Below are positions 1-12,500 of a DNA stretch of 64,000 bases, piece by piece. A program made the position numbers and the translations under genes. The DNA comes from Channa striata (lineage: Eukaryota > Chordata > Actinopteri > Anabantiformes > Channidae). The first letter of the stretch is position 1, and each line of letters begins with the position of its first letter. The stretch lies in contig CM065182.1 in assembly GCA_033026295.1 (NCBI GenBank), positions 20,458,215 through 20,522,214 of the forward strand, given 5' to 3'. The notes under the pieces are model-generated. The model made no database searches. It saw nothing but the letters and a program-made list of their open reading frames with translations, and was not told the origin of the DNA.

Positions 1-339
1 ATCTTGTAATTTCCTGTTAATGAAATTAAAAACAAGCTAAAATCGCTCAGTGTTCAAACGGGGGAGTGGCTTGGAAAAAGATTTTATTTAAATTAATTTC
101 TAAATATTGACATATAGAAATCGGTGCGATTTCGATCTTGCTTACATTGTTTAAAAAATGTAAATCTAATTCATTAAGAATAACACATTTGCATGGGAGA
201 AGCCATGTTTATACATATGTTTTAAATGTTACAAGAGAAGTTGCAAATCCCGGACGTCTGCATGTATTATTACTATATCTATTATTACATGAATTATTCA
301 TTTTCCGAAAGTCTGTATGAGCATTGACGTACATACGGT

Positions 340-550
340 TCTGACAGACGTGAGTAATCGATCCCAGATCTCAGGCAGGCAAGAGCAATGTTTTCATGCC
401 TACTGCTCAAGACCTTTGCTAGTCAATCTGCCATGGCGCCCGTAATGTCGCCGCCCAAGGAGGGGACATCATAGCAACGTGTTTTAATTCGCTTTAGAGT
501 GAAGTATCCTGTGCTTTTCGCTACTCCTGGTCCAACTCTTTGAACCGGCC
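340..550 (+). promoter_or_regulatory. usp25: Probable usp25 promoter / 5' UTR
   Basis: The stretch before the start codon is locally CpG-richer than its surroundings, with several CpGs between about 340 and 475 (for example GGCGCC and GTCGCCGCCC). I see no convincing TATA box. The transcription start cannot be placed from sequence alone; 5' UTR is expected to run directly into the ATG at 551 with no intervening acceptor. Confidence 0.4.
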
Positions 551-592
551 ATGACGGTGGAGCAGAATGTCCTCCAGCAGCATTCTCAAAAG
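551..592 (+). CDS. usp25: usp25 exon 1 (residues 1-14)
   Basis: Starts MTVEQNVLQQ, the conserved USP25 N-terminus, which fixes the ATG. It ends in phase 0 at CAAAAG before GTAAGC. Confidence 0.95.
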
Positions 593-3500
593 GTAAGCTG
601 GCGGAGGCTAACTTTGTGGCTAGCTAACTTTAGCCTAACTACTGGACAGCTACGTAGTTCAAGAACTCAAAGCACTCACAGGGTCGGTTATTCAGTTCCG
701 TTGTTAGTTAGGTCACCCTTGGGTTGTTGGTTCACTCGGGTTATGAAACACCCGTTTAAAATCAACATTTTTTAAAAATCTCAAGTGAATTTTTTAGGCC
801 CAGCCCTAAAGGAGCGTAACGCGTTACCCAGTATTTAGCTAGCACTCTGCTAACGGTACAGTTAGCCTCGTTTGTTTAAGTTGTGTAGCTAACGTTAACT
901 GCAGCTAGCAGTGTGTGCGTAAATGTTCCGAGGACAATGCGCTTCGTGGCGTTAATACAGTGACCTTACTGTGTCGCCAGTTGAAATTAAAACGTGAAAC
1001 AAGGCCAACTGAAATGTTTCATGTTAGTGGTGTCTACTTGGTTGTATTGAGTACTGTTAAATTACGTCAAATCTTGTACTATGACGGCGTGCTTAAGGTA
1101 CAGCTTTCCGAAATGCAACGTTTTTTTTATGGCCAGCAATTTAGTTGATTATGAGAGGTGGGTATCCGTTTGTCGGCGTTCAGATGTTTCCTAGGTTACT
1201 CATCATCATATATCTGATATCTTTGTTTACAGAGTACAGCTAACTGGGATGGTAGAACCATAGCCAAGCCGTGACGCTTGGCGAGGGATTGAATAACGTT
1301 AGCATTACATCAAGCTAGTTGTGCCATGTTTCATAACATGGAATAGAACTCCTAGTTTACGAAAGTGCATTGAAGTCTTGGGGATTTGAGTTCTGGGATT
1401 TCCTGTGATCACACTGTTCAGCACTGCAGACCTCTGGGTTAGCTAAATAACGTTAACAATTCACTAATGTTTCCAAAGAAACAGGCAAAACGCAGGGCCC
1501 GAGACCTAATGAAAGGAAAAAAGAGCTTAAGACACAGTCATGTTTTATCATATGCCATCAAAGTTGGTACTTTAGTGAGGAGACACGGGCCTACTGTGTT
1601 AAAGCTCAATCTGACATGGCCATCTTACCTAAAAACATACTCGTAGCAATGTGAGGTGACTGATGGTTGGAAGTCTAAAGCTTAGGCAGAAATACCTACT
1701 TGGATTTCCGTTGATGATTCAAACTTTAAAGCAATGCTGTAACACAAATCCCATTATGCAGTCAGACATTTTTCAGGGGTTGAAATGAAACCACAGTGAA
1801 GACAGGCTACATAGCCTATAAGCAGATAAACATGCAAAAATGTAAATAACATTTTTATAATATTTAGGATGCAAAGTTGTTCAGATCTGATTTGTTTACA
1901 TAAATCATGAGTATAATTATTGCAACTGTACTCTGTCATTGAAGTTTATCAGGAATGCAGGGTGTGGTGCATGACTTTCACGTAGTGATCTGGAGACAGA
2001 AGGTCATGATTAAGGCCTTCTAATATTACCAGTACTCTTTGTTTTTGTTTGCAACTGATTTACATGAACATAGAAAACAACTGGAAGATCCTGAGAGTTG
2101 ATTTACTGGAAATGCCCTAGTCTCTGACTTTGTGTGAAGCCTCAATGATGGCCCCTGTGCCGTGCTTAGAATTCACTGGTGTTATTCACAAGCTGCCATT
2201 TAATGGCTGATGACCAGTGTGATAAAAAGCTCTGCCAGCTATGTCACATGGAGATGAGAAGTATATAAGTGCATGTCTGAGTAACTGCTCCTGGGGTTGA
2301 CTTGGCCTAGATCTGTCACAGGTGTAATTTCCCTCACATTTAACTGACCCTGCCATCCTCTTTGCCAACAAACCTGCAGCCATCAGTCTCTGACCCTGAT
2401 CAAAACATACTTTCATTTTTATGCTTACTTGGCTCTAACATGAAAACACAGGATGTGCATCAGCTCTAATGCTTAATTAACAATGGAGGTCTTGCAGCTC
2501 TATGCTTAACAGAGATGATGGGAAGCACCCATATCTTTACCTGCTGCAATAATAGTCTTTGGATAAAAGCTGCAAATTTTGTCAGTGATAATGTGCCATT
2601 TAAAATATATATATTAAAAATGTTAGGCAACCTAAAAAACAGTGTTTTGAGCTTGAGTGTTTTGAGATATAGTGCTGAACAATATGGAAAATAATTTCCA
2701 TAATAAAGTTTCTCTTTATCATCCCCAGTGAGACTACAGAAAATCTGTAAATTATAAGAATATCCAACAATGCAAATAATATAAACCACGGTTCCATGTT
2801 TGCCAAGTATTGTTTGGAGGTTTTATTAGCAGATGTGTTTTTAATCATAGCTTGTCAAACACAGACAAGAGTTTTTTTAAATGTTGAGGACATTTGTGGT
2901 GTAACAGTGCATGGTCGCTTTACCACAACACTTTGTTCCGCTGTGCATCATTTAAAACCAAAATAAATCCAAACAGCCGATGTGACTTTACTGTCTCGCT
3001 TTAACAGTGATGTGGTCTTTGATTGCTCATTTTGGGGATTGCTTCTGCCGAAGCTGTTTTCACTAAAATCTGTGTATCAGGCTTCCAAAATAAAGTCAGT
3101 GGTACAGGAGAAGTCAGGTTACTCTTCTGGGCATGTATTTGTGCATTTCCAGGAACTAGGTTTCTTGCACTTCGTCTAAATGACGCTCTCCAAATACTGG
3201 AGACTACTCGCAGTATTGTGGTCACTGAAGTCCATGTAAATGCACTCTGTGACTTTGTGAAAACAATTGCCCCAGGAGTTAAAGAAAATGCTTCCGCTTT
3301 CCAGGCCATATAAAAAATTATGTAGCTAATGGCAGGATTCCAATCAAGCCCCAGACTAGATACAGAGCACCTTCCCTAGGACAAAAAGTTTTGAGGTGTT
3401 TATATCAGGTTACTAGAAATTCATGTTATTCCAAGGTCTTTTGACTTATCTCTCAGTGCTCAGCTGTAAATACAATTTTGTCAATATTAAGCTTGACTGT

Positions 3501-6500
3501 GTCTTGTGCTTTGTCTGACGTACGTTTTGTAGATAGAATAATATTAAGAATGCAGTTCCCTGGTAGCCAAATGGTTTCAACATATTTCTTCTTTCACCCT
3601 ATCATATTCAGCAAATATACAAGTAGTCAGAAAAGAGTAATAATTGCACATCATTTCCAGGAATTTAAAAAATGGGTATGGTATCCCCGCAGCAGATTTT
3701 TTGTTTTAAAAAAAAACGTAGATGTGAAAGTCTAACTTTACATTACTTATTTATTATGGATTTAATTTCGAAACATGAATCTGTTCGAAACTACCATTCC
3801 TCATTCTGTGCTTGAACTGCTTTATACTTTACTTTCTTCTTTTCCTTTCAACAGCATCAGCAGACGCTACTAAACCAGTTGAGGGAGGTTACAGGTACCA
3901 CAGACATTCAGCTTCTTCAGCAGGCCCTGCAGGTACCTCATGGAATGTATGCATTAAAAAGTGTTTTAAATTTGTTAGGAAATGAATAAAACTTCCTTCT
4001 ATAACATTTATCGGTCTACACATGATACCCTAAATGCATCCTTTTTAATTTTCATTGATGTGTCTGGATTAGATTTAGTTAAAAAAAAATAATGTAAGAT
4101 TCCACAATTCACACAGCATGTCAAGATAAAAATCCCTGGTGTTTCAGGAACAGGGACTGGGAATTTACAGAAGGATAAAAGCAGTCAAATAGAGCGAGGT
4201 CCTTGGAAAAAAAAGTGCTCCAGATTGGGACTGAGGCATGAAAAATACTCAACTAAGAGTGCCAAGACACCTGTAAATGAGAGACACCAGATTTTAAGTT
4301 TTAATAAATGTACATAATATTATGTTAACTGTAGATTGATGGCCAAGTAATGCAGTTTAATTCATTTCAAGTAAGATTTACAACAGAATGTGTGCGTAAA
4401 CACTGAAAACTGTCCATGACTTTAAACTCACCTTTCTCTCTGTGCACAAACAAAAATCTACTCTGCTACCTCACAACAAACATCTTTTACTCCCTAGAAA
4501 GCACATTTCATGTAAGACCCAAGGTAGTAGGCTTATACATCTCAAACTCACGTCTGACAAATTCATGTCTGAGACTTATGGCACAAGTTAACTTTTGTTG
4601 GTGGCTTTACATAGATTGAATGTATAAGTTTAAAACACATTGTACTAAATTGTACAGTTAAACATTATTTCATTAGATCAACACTTAATTAATTTTTAAA
4701 ATTAATATTTTTTGCCTTTGTTTTGTTAAATTACAAGTTATATTCTTTAGCTGTTATTAATGTCACTGCATAACAACCAGTCATATTTTCACCCTGCAAA
4801 GTTAAATAAAACGCATTCTTGTTGAGAATGTGCTTTCATACGCAAATAACATGAATCTGATAAAATATATGTTGTTGTTGCAGGTGAGCAATGGAGACCT
4901 GGCTGAGGCTGTGGCCTTTTTGACAGAGAAGAATGCTAAGGTTCCACAACAAGATGAGACAACCTACTACCAGACATCCCAGGTGGCCAGTGACAGATAT
5001 ATTAGTGTGGGCAGCCAGGCAGACACAAGTGAGCTTTTTTTTTTATTTTTCAGCACAGACGTGCTATTGGAAGTAAATAAACAAGATGACTTTACAGTTT
5101 CATGAACTTGTATGTCTGTAATTACTTTGGTATCCAATTAAAGACAACCATGTTTTACTGAATAACTAATTACGCTAAGCATCATGTATTTAAAGAAAAT
5201 TTGAAAAAAGTCAGGAGTTTAGAATACTTGACCATCCTTGTGATTATAAACCGTTGCGGTGTGTTTGTTCTTGCAGATGTTATCGATCTCACTGGGGATG
5301 ATAAAGATGATCTACAGAGGGCTATTGCCCTCAGCCTGGAAGAGTCCAACCGGGCATTCAGGGAGACAGGCATCACTGATGAGGAGCAGGCCATAAGCAG
5401 GTGTGCTCAGCATTAATAAATCTACCTTGAATGAAAATCTATATTTACCACCTATATTGTCTTCATTTGTTTTCAGGGTGTGATGACAGTTTCACTTGCG
5501 TTCACTTTGCATTGTGGACATTGTAGTTGGGGAAAAAAGCTAATTGTCATAATATCGTGAACCACATAACTGTCCTAGTTACGACACGTAATGTCTGTTA
5601 AACAAATCAAACAAATGTTTTTGGTATATCCAGACAACGTTTGAGTCTTAGTGTTATATGAACAAAGGCACATTTCAGAGACATAATGGTGAAATTAAGG
5701 TTTGGACAAGTCATCACTTTATAATGCCTGGCTGATTTTTTATTTATTTTTTTTTTTTTCTACATCCACCCCCAAATGCACTGCTAATGGTCACCTGTCT
5801 TGTAAGGACTGTGATTAATTCTTATAGGGAGAAAAAGAGGCTCATTAACATCACATTTCAAATGACCACCTTTGCTGTGAAGGATAATGCCACCTGACAA
5901 TATAAAGCACTCTTAATCTGGCACTGTAATTAAGTTTCAGCCTTATAGAACTGATGTTACTTTTAAAATGTGCCCTTTTAATGTCTATCATTATTGACAT
6001 TTATATAGTGGCTAGTCACTTTCAAATTCTTTTGAACTGAGTGGTTTAAGTGAAAAGTACTCACATGGGGAGGACCGAGATGAGTTGGGTTGTCGGCACA
6101 AGATAAAGCTGAAAAAAAGTTTGAAATAGAAAAGAAAAATGCATAAGTTAAATTGTTAATGATTTTTTTTTTTAATTTATTTTAGAGTTTTGGAGGCCAG
6201 CATAGCAGAAAACAAGGCTAGTCTAAAGCGTACCCACACAGAAGTATGGAGCGACTCACCCAATCCACATGACAGAAAGAGGATAGACAACTGCCCAGTG
6301 GGCCTGAAAAATGTTGGCAATACATGCTGGTTCAGTGCTGTCATACAGGTGAGTACATAGACGTGCGCATAATTCTTGAAAGCCAAAAACCAAATGAAAT
6401 GCATTGCTTAAAGTCTTCTTGTTTTGTTTTAGTACTATGTTCTTATACACTCTTATTTCATAATAGGAAACTCAGGGTCAATTGGGATTAACTTTTTTTC

Positions 6501-9500
6501 CTGTTTGGTTGCATGCATTGTAATGATATAGAAATCTGTGCTTTAATCTGCTGCAGTAATCTTAAGTCGAAGTGGACAGAAGAGTCATTTAAATGTTTAT
6601 TTGCTGGGAAATACTAGATATACTGTCGAATTTTAGTGCAGCTGTCACAAAGACTTCTTGTATGCTGTTGGAGTCAGCGGTATAATGTGACCTTGCTGAA
6701 ATATGCCAAATGAACACTGGATACACCATCACATGGTGCCTAGCTCCTGTGTGAAATTTAACCCCCAACCTTGAGTAGATGACATTGCTTAAACCTGAGC
6801 CTGCTGCATATACAAGAGCTGGAGTAAACAACTTTCTCTTACTTGAATCACTATTTCCAAATCTTGACAATTTCTGTTTAAACAAAATAACCCTAAATGA
6901 AAGCAGTGAGTTTAAATTTTGTTTGTGTCACTGTTGAATAAGTTGGCCAAAGTTTGTGTAGTCCTTGTTGTGTGCAGCACAATCACACAAAACGAGCCTG
7001 CAATTAAATGTTATTTTGTTTCTCACGTAAACATTTTATAATGTATTTTATACATTCCCATATAACATGCAAAAAATGTTGCTAACATTTCTTTATTCCT
7101 CTGCTCCCTCAAGTCTCTATTCAACCTGCTGGAATTCCAGAGACTAGTGCTTAACTATTCTTTACCAGCCAGAGTCCACGATCTGCCTCGTAACCAGAAG
7201 GTGAGACATCTTCCACTTCACCACCCAGGTCTTAAACACAAGAAATTTACCGATTAGTCAAAGAGTGTGTTTTAGTTCAGTTTCCTTTGTGTGTTACCTT
7301 GTTTCAGCTCTGTTTATATCAGAGCAACTTTTTAGCCATTCGCTGCCTGCAGTGGTTTAGCCCCAAGGAGTGGTTTAGCTCTTAAAGCTGTGAGCCACCA
7401 TTAAGCAGCTGTGTGAGCTTGCTTTGAGGTCACTGGAGCTTAGCTTTTTATCTCTGATAGCTCACTTACCTCACTACTAGTGATCTACGAGAATTGTCAA
7501 CCGCTGCGAAATGGTTGTTGTGGCCTTTTCTCCAACAGAACAGACATGCAAACAGAGCATGTTTTTGAACCTGGAGTTTTTACTAATTTGAAATGCTCCA
7601 ATTTGTCCAGACAGTTGCAGAACATTTCCCAACACGGTTCTGTTTGTTCATATTTTCCCTATGGAGTGCCTACCATAGGGTTTGTAGCTTGTCTCTAATC
7701 TGGACTAAGCCTCTGCTTTAGGAGTGTGGTAATCAGTGACCGTTTGATTTTAGCAGTAAGAAACTGATGAAGCTTCAGTCTTCTCTTTACGTTAATATTC
7801 CTCACTCAGCTAAAAAAATAAAATCTCTTAAACCATTTAACTCTTTTTCTTTCTATGATGACATTCTGCAACTTAAAGATGAAGACTACAGACAAATTTA
7901 AACTTACTTACATAATGTTGTTGTTGATAATGGTGCTAAGATGAAAATCTATTTAAACAAGGAAAGAAGGAAATAAAAGTTGTGGGTTTGAGTGTGTGGG
8001 CTGCTGTCTGACAAAGTCCACCAGAACTTGCTCACCTTTAAGATGTGTTTTATATTGGGCTTGTGAATAACATAATACGGAAATGAAGATGGCAAGCAGA
8101 ACTAATATTAGCTAACTATTCAGAGACTTTTACTTAATCAAAATGTGTAATGATAAATAATTTTCTCGCTTCTATCGTGCTCATAGCAACATGCTTGTTG
8201 CTCAGTGATGTTCTCAAATAATTTTGCCCAGCAGCACACTCTAATTTTTAGTCACATATACAAATAACATGATACAGTGTAGGCTGCTCTTTTTTATATA
8301 ATTAGCCAGCATGAGCACAGACATTGGGATTAATAAATAATGTCAAAAATCAGCCTAATTGAATGGCTGACCAATCAGTCATTCCACCACAAATTTTAAG
8401 TATGATCTATGTTAAATCAATATTGCAAGTACCTGCATTTTTCCCCTTTGAGATGAACGATACACCTTCTACTGTTGTCTGGTTCATTAAATTGTTTTTT
8501 GCGTTGCTTTGACTAGGAGCACAGAAACCTGCCTTTTATGCAGGAGCTAAGGAACCTCTTTGCCCTTATGGTCGGGTCCAAGAGGAAATATGTGGATCCC
8601 TCACGAGCTGTGGAAATCCTCAAAGATGCCTTCAAGTCCAGTGAGTCACAGCAGGTAAGCTTCTTTGTTTATATACCCTCCTTTAATAATAAATTGAACT
8701 ATGAGACTGTTCAGTGAACAGAAATCGTTAAAACAAACAGATAAATGATCTCTCACCTCTTATTGCTAAAGTCAAGGTGACAACATTTTGCTTCTAGATA
8801 TGGTAGGGCTTCTTACACACAGTATGAATTTGTTGGAAAAATCACCAGTATCAAAACCTTATTGTGTGTATGGTACAAATATAAATATCAATAATATATT
8901 AAGCTGACTGTTGCGTCACCTTTTCTCGGTGCTAACAAATTACACAGAAACAAACCCTAAGTCAAAAGCCAATTAGCATGTGCAATGCGCCTGCATGAGA
9001 GAAATGGAAAGCAGAGGAAGTAAAGTAAACAATACCGCATTTGCTAAACATTTTCACACCACTCCTGCTCACCACAGACAGTTCATATTATGTCTTATCA
9101 GAAGTTGCACTACAGGCGTTGGTCTCTTCTCATGCACCTATTCATTAAGCGGAACAGCGAACCCTAGTGGTCTTTTTCACCAATGGGACCATCACCAATT
9201 CAATCTGCTGAATCGTCTGAAAATCCACGACCAGGTTCTGACTACTCCCAACAGCGCAGACATACCACCAAATGAGGGCAACAGATGCTCATGAGGACCG
9301 AGCATTGGCTGATCACTACTGTCAGCTTGATGTGACACGTCCTCAGCTTGATATGTCAGGGTTAGTGTTAGGGACTAGGCCTGAATGATATTTGAAGAAA
9401 CTAACATTGCGATATTTTAAAAATTTTAATCCCTCTAAAATGGTTGGGGGGATTTTGTATGGGGGTAGCTCTGCCGTGAAATTCAGTTTATTTTCTGTTG

Positions 9501-12500
9501 CATTGACTCCTTTTACATCCTTTGTCTCCACACCCTAATTAATTTTGAAATAAAACAATTTATCTTTTCATCTTTTTTTTTTTTTTTTTTTTTTTTACAT
9601 AGGATCAAGCTGTATTTAAATGTGCACTGTGGATGTGAGGTGCTGTGGAGCTACAAATGAGATAATTAAACTGTGATGCCATTATTCAATTTTTCATTCA
9701 GCATGACAAACTGAATAATTAAAACAGTGCTATTGTTTGAAAAAACGAGTGTAAGGGTTTGTACCTTACTTGCACTCTGATCTTTAATTGACATGTCACT
9801 ACCATTAAAATGACACATCTGTCCTATCCGTTCACTCTTTGCTCCATGCACCCTGCCGTGTTTGCAATCCGCCAGCCTTAGCTGGCAGCATTAGAGTCTA
9901 GCGTTGGCATACTCCCCTAATGAGGGATGCATGAATTTATCTGCCTATGTAGAATAAATGGGTGGCAGAGTAATAATTGCTCTATGTTAACAGGATACGA
10001 AGGTCCTTAAGTGGGGATGTAATGTTCCAAAATTAAACACTCTTGAAGACAAGACAGACTAGGAGCCCAAATTTATTTAAAAAAAGATGCCATGGCAGCA
10101 AACTGATATATAATTAACATGCCCATTTGCTTCCCTTAAATCCTCCTGATATTTTGCGGCAGAGCGACATCCTCCACACATGGACTCATGCACATAATAT
10201 GGATGTTGAACTAGGTGGTTTGCAGGATAAAGTCTGGATAATCTCGTGAGCGTCTCAATTGTGCATGTGTATTCTCATGTCCACTGTCTCCAAATAAAGT
10301 TCTGAGATTTGCAGGATTCCAGTGCATGTGTGAAAGAGGTTTAAGTCAGATTGGACAGACATGACCTGCAAAACCAGTGTCTGAGGGCATGGTTTGGGGG
10401 TTTTCTTTGAGTCTGTCTGTGACCTCGTTTTTTTCTTTTTTTTTTTTTTTTTTTTTTTTACTTATCTTTACAGTGACAATATAACTAAACATTGCTACCA
10501 CTAAGCAACCAATATCCTCCATATCTTACATTTAATTGTTAATTTTGCCTGTATTCTGTCTTTGCTTTGCTCAACAGCAGGATGTGAGTGAGTTCACACA
10601 CAAGCTGCTGGACTGGCTGGAGGACGCCTTCCAGATGAAGGCTGAAGAAGACCGGTAACAACTGCTATTTACAATAGATCAAGAGTCGTGCAGTAGGACA
10701 GAGACACATGTTTGGTGTTATTTTACGCTGAACTGAATCAAAGATGCCTTCAATAAACAGCTGTGACCTGTGATTCCAAGCACCATTTTCTTTGCTTTCA
10801 GGGAGGGCGAGAAGCCAAAGAACCCCATGGTTGAGCTTTTTTATGGTCGCTTCCTTGCTGTGGGTGTCCTGGAAGGTGAGATGAGGTGCTAAATTGAAAT
10901 CAATAAATAGAAAAAGTGAGGGGTAGCTGGAGGATCACTGAGACATTAAGCATTGGGATGGTCTGAATACAGCAGCCAGAAAACAGAGACGTCCTTGCCC
11001 CCAGTAATGAAAGGTGACCTTGTCTTAATGAGATGTGATTCATGTAAACGAGGGGAGCAGTTGCATTGATTGTGGAAGACCTTGACGGCTGACTGGCAAT
11101 GCGTTTATTATGCATGACAATACTGGCCCAGAGCCACCAAAAGCTAGGCCAGTGGACTGTGCTGCTCATAGAATGACCTTAATGCCTAATCTGCATGTCC
11201 ACTAGCAACTCCTCTCCTTCCATTTATTATTGGTGCAAGCAGCTCTGTGCTGCTGTTACTGATTGATTGATTGACTGCTGATAAAGTGAATATAAGCTTG
11301 GATGAAAAGTGTAAAACAACTCCTTCCACTTTTTTTCTTTAATCTTACCTGACACCTTTGACTCAACGTATGTTGACGTGAGTCATTAGTGATGACTTTT
11401 ACTGTTCAACACTTCATCTACAATGTATGTCTGCGATTCCACAGGCAAAAAATTTGAAAACACAGAGATGTTTGGGCAGTACCCCTTGCAGGTGAATGGC
11501 TTCAAGGATCTACATGAGTGTCTTGAGGCAGCAATGATTGAGGGTGAAATTGAGTCCCTTCACTCAGCAGAGAACTCTGCCAGGTCTGGACAAGAGGTCA
11601 GTGCTAAAGGAGAATGACAGTTGTCTCCATTAGTTTCCATTTCTAGAGTTAAATTTCATTGGAGATTTTGAGGATCAGTTTGAGTTGATCATTGACTGCT
11701 TACAGTTCATCAGTGGAGTGCAAAAAACAAATGATTTGTCTGCAAACATTGATAGAAAATGAAAATCATGGCCATTTTAATATGGTTTGTTTAAACGTTT
11801 TGAACTGAATTGAATAAATCTACTTTCCACAGTCTTAGTAAATATGCACCTAAATTAGTGTGTATTCCTATGTGATTTATTTTTTTTTAAATTACAATGG
11901 CCGCAAGACAAAGTGGAAATAATAGAATAGGGGTGAAGACAGTAAAGGTGCTTTTGTAACTTGGGGAAACACCTTTATTCATTTTTGTTTAGAAGTTAAA
12001 AAATTTGCACAGTTGTAGGACTGTAGGATGTTTTGAATGCTGTGTCAAATCGCTAAGCACTTACTGAACCAGTCACGTGATATGCCCCGCCAGCGAGGCT
12101 TCAGACATCATCACATACGTCACAGAGACAAGCTTTGATACACACCACGTAAAATATTTTCTGGAATACACGCTCCAAAGCCTCAGCAAAGTACCACCCA
12201 CCCCTAATTAAACAGTAACATAGGAAAGTGATTAAGGGAGTGGTTATGATCATGCAGTCAAGCAGTTCAACTCAAAGTCAAAGAAATGTTCTGTAAACAT
12301 TTGAATTTGATAAACTATTGTAATCAAAAAGCCTTTATCACAATGTCCAATTTCAATTTTCTGTCAGCACTGGTTCACAGAGCTCCCACCTGTGTTGACC
12401 TTTGAATTGTCAAGATTTGAGTTCAACCAAGCACTAGGACGACCTGAGAAGATCCATAACAAACTTGAGTTCCCCTCTGTGCTCTACATGGACAGGTGAT

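Noticed and set aside
3001..3313. Overlapping open frames of about 100 codons on both strands in intron 1
   Set aside because: Mutually antisense, no homology, no splice signals.
8980..9294. 104-codon frame in usp25 intron 7
   Set aside because: No homology or splice support; lies in repeat-like intronic sequence.
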